Of a DNA stretch of 64,000 nucleotides, positions 61,017 to 64,000 are shown piece by piece. Position numbers and translations under genes: made by a program. The notes below the pieces were generated by a model, which worked only from the letters and a program-made list of their open reading frames with translations, made no database searches and was not told the origin of the DNA. Position 1 is the first letter of the stretch. Each line of letters starts with the position of its first letter. This DNA comes from Astrocystis sublimbata (lineage: Eukaryota > Ascomycota > Sordariomycetes > Xylariales > Xylariaceae): contig JAJNNY010000017.1 in assembly GCA_022453515.1 (NCBI GenBank), forward strand, positions 62,001-126,000, read 5' to 3'.

Positions 61017-64000
61017 ATGCCGCCGAACCGAGAACTGAGTGGCCTTCTGCCGCCCGAGATGGACCCCGCAACCGACGGCATCAATCGTTCCTCCCACAAC
61101 AGCAGCCCGTCCGAGTGGTCCCACAGTGCTGCTGGGGATGCCGCATCGCAACGCTCGAGCCGCATAGCCAGTAACAGTAGTGCTCGTACAAGCCGTGAAC
61201 CCGGCTTTTGGGGCCAGGCCGCGATCCGTGCAAGTACGCCTGACAAGGCCGAAAGTGTCTCACCTCCTCTACCACGAGGCGTGACTACTACCTCCCCTCG
61301 GCAAACTTCGCCGAGGTCCATTGGCGGAGGAGAGAGCAGACGACAGGGAATTGTATTCCAAGATGAAATATTTGGCGAATCCTTTGATAACTCGTCGCCC
61401 AGCCCCCCCTCACAGCAGCGGGGCAAGGCTAGGCCACGCACACGGACACTCGATGAGGCACTTGCAATGCGACAAGCCTCTACTAAGAGCCCCTCCGAAG
61501 TTCGGTCTAGGATGAGTTCATTCTCCTCGTCTACCTCGCAACCGCTGGTGGAAAGTGACGTTCGTCTACCCCCAACGGTGCCGGAAGCCACCCCATACCG
61601 GACTGGATTGCCGATTGGATCGCCGGACACGAGGGCCTCGGCTTTGCTGAGCAAGGAGCGGAAGCCACATAACCGCATAACTAAACGTAATTCCTCCCGG
61701 CCATCATCTCCCAAAGTGTCCCCACCTCCATCAGTGGACTCGCTTCTCCTCCCCATTCCCACAGACGACGCGAACAGAATGTTGTCACTGATGAAGAAGC
61801 TCTGTGGGCGTATGCGAGGCGATGTCGAGTATCAAGGTGACCCTAATGCCCCCTGGTATGAAGGGATTTTCTACATTGACGATGACAAAGGCAGCCTAAT
61901 GTTTGATTCTGGCCACAACGGACCGTTCCATATCACAATAATAGGCGATCTGCGTGGATGTAGGGTTCTCCCATACGGTACCTCTGATAATGGATTGAAA
62001 AGTCTTGAGCTATCTAGCACTAGCATGGGTGTGGACATAATTTTTCGGCCCCTCAATCCCGACGACTTTGATCTGTGGCTCGCTAGCCTGCTTTGCTGGC
62101 AACAACTTCGACCCCCGGGGTCTCGACTGTCTAGCAGGAAAGGTTCTGCTTCTCCCAGGCTTGGGGAGATGAGGAAAAGGGGCTCCTCCGCCACGCACTC
62201 TCCCAAAAGCTCTGCCATCATCAAGGTCGGAAACCTGCTGCTGTGGGACAAAGGGGCCGCAACATCACCACGAGCCATTGTGAGACGCCCTTCTACCCGA
62301 GATCTCCGCTCTGCATCAACGTCATGGAGGAGGGTATCTTGCACCCTGCAAGATGACGGGCAATTCAAATTGATGACGGAGAATGATGTGACAGTCATAT
62401 CCATTATAGATCTGAGCCAGCTTTCGCGGTCCGCTATCCAGAGACTGGATAGATCTGTTTTGGAAGAGGATTTCTGCATCGCTATTTTCCCTGTATATTC
62501 AGTGGCGTCGAAGCAACTCTCAATATTTCGCCCTGTCTACCTGTCACTCGATTCGAGGGTTCTCTTTGAGGTCTGGTTTGTTCTTCTACGAGCATTTGCC
62601 GCCCCGGAACTATACGGAGTTGAGGCGTCTACAAGCCAGATAACCGAGATACAAGATCAAAATGCCGATTTTGATGGCCAGATATTTCGGATCGAGAAGT
62701 CAATCCAGGTTAAGGTGACAGAAGCCAAGTTGCAACGAGCAACATTGCCATCGGAACAGCCTTACGTTCACCCAATAGAGCGGGATCCATTACTTGGGCA
62801 CTACCTGGCCGAGGTTGTGGTGGACGGTGAAGTACGATCCCGAACGACAGTGCAAACCGATACAACGAACCCTTTTTGGCGAGAGACTGTGCAATGTTCT
62901 GAGTTACCTGCCACCCTTCCGTCTCTTTCTATTGTCATAAAAAAGCTGGAGGGGAATCCTGAGAGCTTGAGCCACCGTATCCAAGCTTCTTTAGGCCTTC
63001 CAAAATCGGCATACTTGACAGAGACAGTCTGCGGACTCGTCGAGGTCCCCCTCGACAAGATGGAAAAGGGGAAAGACCATGAGCACTGGTACCCGGTTTT
63101 CGATGAGAGACAAGAATCAATCGGAAGCATGCTGTTAAAATGTGATCATGCGGAATTGGTCGTGCTCACGACCAAGGACTATGAGCCCCTCTCCGAGCTT
63201 CTGCACCAGTTTGGTACCGGTTTGACCACCCAGATCACCCAATCAACGCCTGGTACGCTGCGGCGGCTTTCGGAAATGTTCCTGGACATTTTTCAAGTTT
63301 CTGGGACCGCTAGCGAGTGGCTTATGTCCTTAGTTGAAGACGAGATCGACGGTGTAGGAAATCAGAACAGTATAAAAAGGCTGCGATTTAGTCGGCGTAT
63401 GAAGTCGGACGAGTCTTCAGCCTCTGCTAGTGAGAGAGAACAGCTCGTTCGGGATATGAGCAAGAGTTTGACCGGAGAAGCCAATCTTCTTTTCCGAGGC
63501 AACACTCTACTTACGCAATCCTTCGAATTTCATATGCGACGACTTGGCAAGGAATACTTGGAAGATGTCCTGGTCGACAAAATCTTCGAAATCAACGAAA
63601 TCAATCCAGATTGTGAGGTCGACCCAAGCAGAATTGAGAGAATGGAAGATCTGCAACAACACTGGAGGTTATTGATCCAGTTGACCACAGAGTTGTGGGA
63701 AGTCATTGCCGCTTCTGCGAGTAAGCTCCCGCTCGAGCTTCGCGCTATCTTGAAGTATGTTCGGGCCGTCGCGGAAGATCGATATGGTGACTTTCTCCGC
63801 ACCGTCAACTATACGAGTGTGTCTGGTTTCCTATTTCTTCGCTTCATCTGCCCGGCTATCTTGAATCCGAAGCTATTTGGTATATTGCGGGACAACCCGC
63901 GCCCTCGAGCTCAACGCACATTGACACTTATTGCGAAAGGACTCCAGGCACTCGCCAACTTATCAAGCTTTGGCAAGAAGGAGAGCTGGATGGAGCCCAT
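61017..64000 (+). CDS. BUD2-like Ras GTPase-activating protein (3' end outside window)
   Basis: At least 994 codons in one uninterrupted frame from the ATG at 61017; an in-frame TAA lies 12 nt upstream, so this is the first possible start. Residues 1-260 are Ser/Pro-rich and disordered. A PH-like block follows from about 260 (MLSLMKKLCGRMRGDVEYQG) to about 365 (DDFDLWLASLLCWQQL). A second divergent PH-like segment covers about 400-545, and a C2 domain about 594-715 (YLAEVVVDGEVRSRTTVQ). The RasGAP domain starts near 770: arginine finger Arg827 in LLFRGNTLLTQSFE, and the FLR-type motif with Arg942 in FLFLRFICPAILNPKL. Domain order matches yeast Bud2/Cla2, the GAP for the bud-site GTPase Rsr1/Bud1; in hyphae such GAPs influence polarity-site choice. 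Substrate GTPase is inferred. Confidence 0.93.
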   Translation, partial: MPPNRELSGLLPPEMDPATDGINRSSHNSSPSEWSHSAAGDAASQRSSRIASNSSARTSREPGFWGQAAIRASTPDKAESVSPPLPRGVTTTSPRQTSPRSIGGGESRRQGIVFQDEIFGESFDNSSPSPPSQQRGKARPRTRTLDEALAMRQASTKSPSEVRSRMSSFSSSTSQPLVESDVRLPPTVPEATPYRTGLPIGSPDTRASALLSKERKPHNRITKRNSSRPSSPKVSPPPSVDSLLLPIPTDDANRMLSLMKKLCGRMRGDVEYQGDPNAPWYEGIFYIDDDKGSLMFDSGHNGPFHITIIGDLRGCRVLPYGTSDNGLKSLELSSTSMGVDIIFRPLNPDDFDLWLASLLCWQQLRPPGSRLSSRKGSASPRLGEMRKRGSSATHSPKSSAIIKVGNLLLWDKGAATSPRAIVRRPSTRDLRSASTSWRRVSCTLQDDGQFKLMTENDVTVISIIDLSQLSRSAIQRLDRSVLEEDFCIAIFPVYSVASKQLSIFRPVYLSLDSRVLFEVWFVLLRAFAAPELYGVEASTSQITEIQDQNADFDGQIFRIEKSIQVKVTEAKLQRATLPSEQPYVHPIERDPLLGHYLAEVVVDGEVRSRTTVQTDTTNPFWRETVQCSELPATLPSLSIVIKKLEGNPESLSHRIQASLGLPKSAYLTETVCGLVEVPLDKMEKGKDHEHWYPVFDERQESIGSMLLKCDHAELVVLTTKDYEPLSELLHQFGTGLTTQITQSTPGTLRRLSEMFLDIFQVSGTASEWLMSLVEDEIDGVGNQNSIKRLRFSRRMKSDESSASASEREQLVRDMSKSLTGEANLLFRGNTLLTQSFEFHMRRLGKEYLEDVLVDKIFEINEINPDCEVDPSRIERMEDLQQHWRLLIQLTTELWEVIAASASKLPLELRAILKYVRAVAEDRYGDFLRTVNYTSVSGFLFLRFICPAILNPKLFGILRDNPRPRAQRTLTLIAKGLQALANLSSFGKKESWMEP

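Noticed and set aside
61004..61762. 252-codon open frame on the minus strand
   Set aside because: It is a shadow of the RasGAP coding sequence, which carries the recognisable domains.
1..64000. Secondary-metabolite cluster, CRISPR array, dispersed 5S rRNA or intact transposon
   Set aside because: No PKS/NRPS/terpene synthase, spaced direct-repeat array, 5S-like sequence or transposition protein was seen on either strand.

Overview
The window is nuclear DNA of a filamentous ascomycete (Pezizomycotina, most likely Sordariomycetes). The evidence is eukaryotic genes with short GT-AG introns (about 55-190 nt) carrying CTAAC/CTGAC-like branch sites, a complete set of typical filamentous-fungal families (GH43 glycosidase, KEX1, BOI1/2, BUD2, RTA1, MATE, an Nce102-type MARVEL protein), an intron-containing tRNA-Leu with a Pol III T-run, and long gene-free spacers rich in TACCTAGGTA-type palindromes. 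I could not fix genus or species. Sixteen protein genes (two cut by the window ends) and one tRNA gene are supported, about one gene per 4 kb; more than half of the window is intergenic.

Layout: 1-608 (+) is the 3' end of a sugar transporter, facing a secreted GH43 glycosidase (892-2818, -); the pair suggests hemicellulose use. 4655-6199 (+) is a MATE exporter, 7434-8037 (+) a MARVEL/Nce102-like membrane protein, 8763-8871 (+) tRNA-Leu(UAA), 9191-11082 (-) a GMC flavin oxidoreductase, 12903-13837 (+) a mitochondrial FAM210/DUF1279 protein, 16685-17313 (+) an Stf2-like hydrophilin whose start codon appears to be split by an intron, 17960-19996 (-) mitochondrial methionyl-tRNA formyltransferase, 21455-24646 (-) a BOI1/2-like SH3-SAM-PH polarity protein, 28521-32580 (+) a large SP-RING (MIZ) zinc-finger protein, 34374-36375 (-) the KEX1 carboxypeptidase, 37803-38710 (-) a small uncharacterised fungal protein rebuilt here from three exons, 41789-43051 (-) a Tgl2-like lipase rebuilt from four exons, 44966-46151 (+) an RTA1-family membrane protein, 53139-54251 (+) a disordered fungal protein of unknown role, and 61017 to beyond 64000 (+) a BUD2-like RasGAP.

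Functionally this is mostly a housekeeping and cell-biology neighbourhood. Two genes have linked roles in polarity (BOI-like scaffold, BUD2-like GAP for a Rsr1-type GTPase), three are mitochondrial or predicted mitochondrial (FAM210-like, formyltransferase, lipase), and several are membrane or secretory proteins. I saw no biosynthetic cluster, no intact transposon, no CRISPR and no viral gene. The large spacers (24.6-28.5, 46.2-53.1 and 54.3-61.0 kb) hold simple repeats, CT-rich leaders and one diverged direct repeat that may be the relic of a mobile element. I found no convincing undescribed multi-gene system. The most unusual items are the split start codon, the uncharacterised three-exon family member, the dispersed palindrome family and the 49.3/49.9 kb direct repeat.
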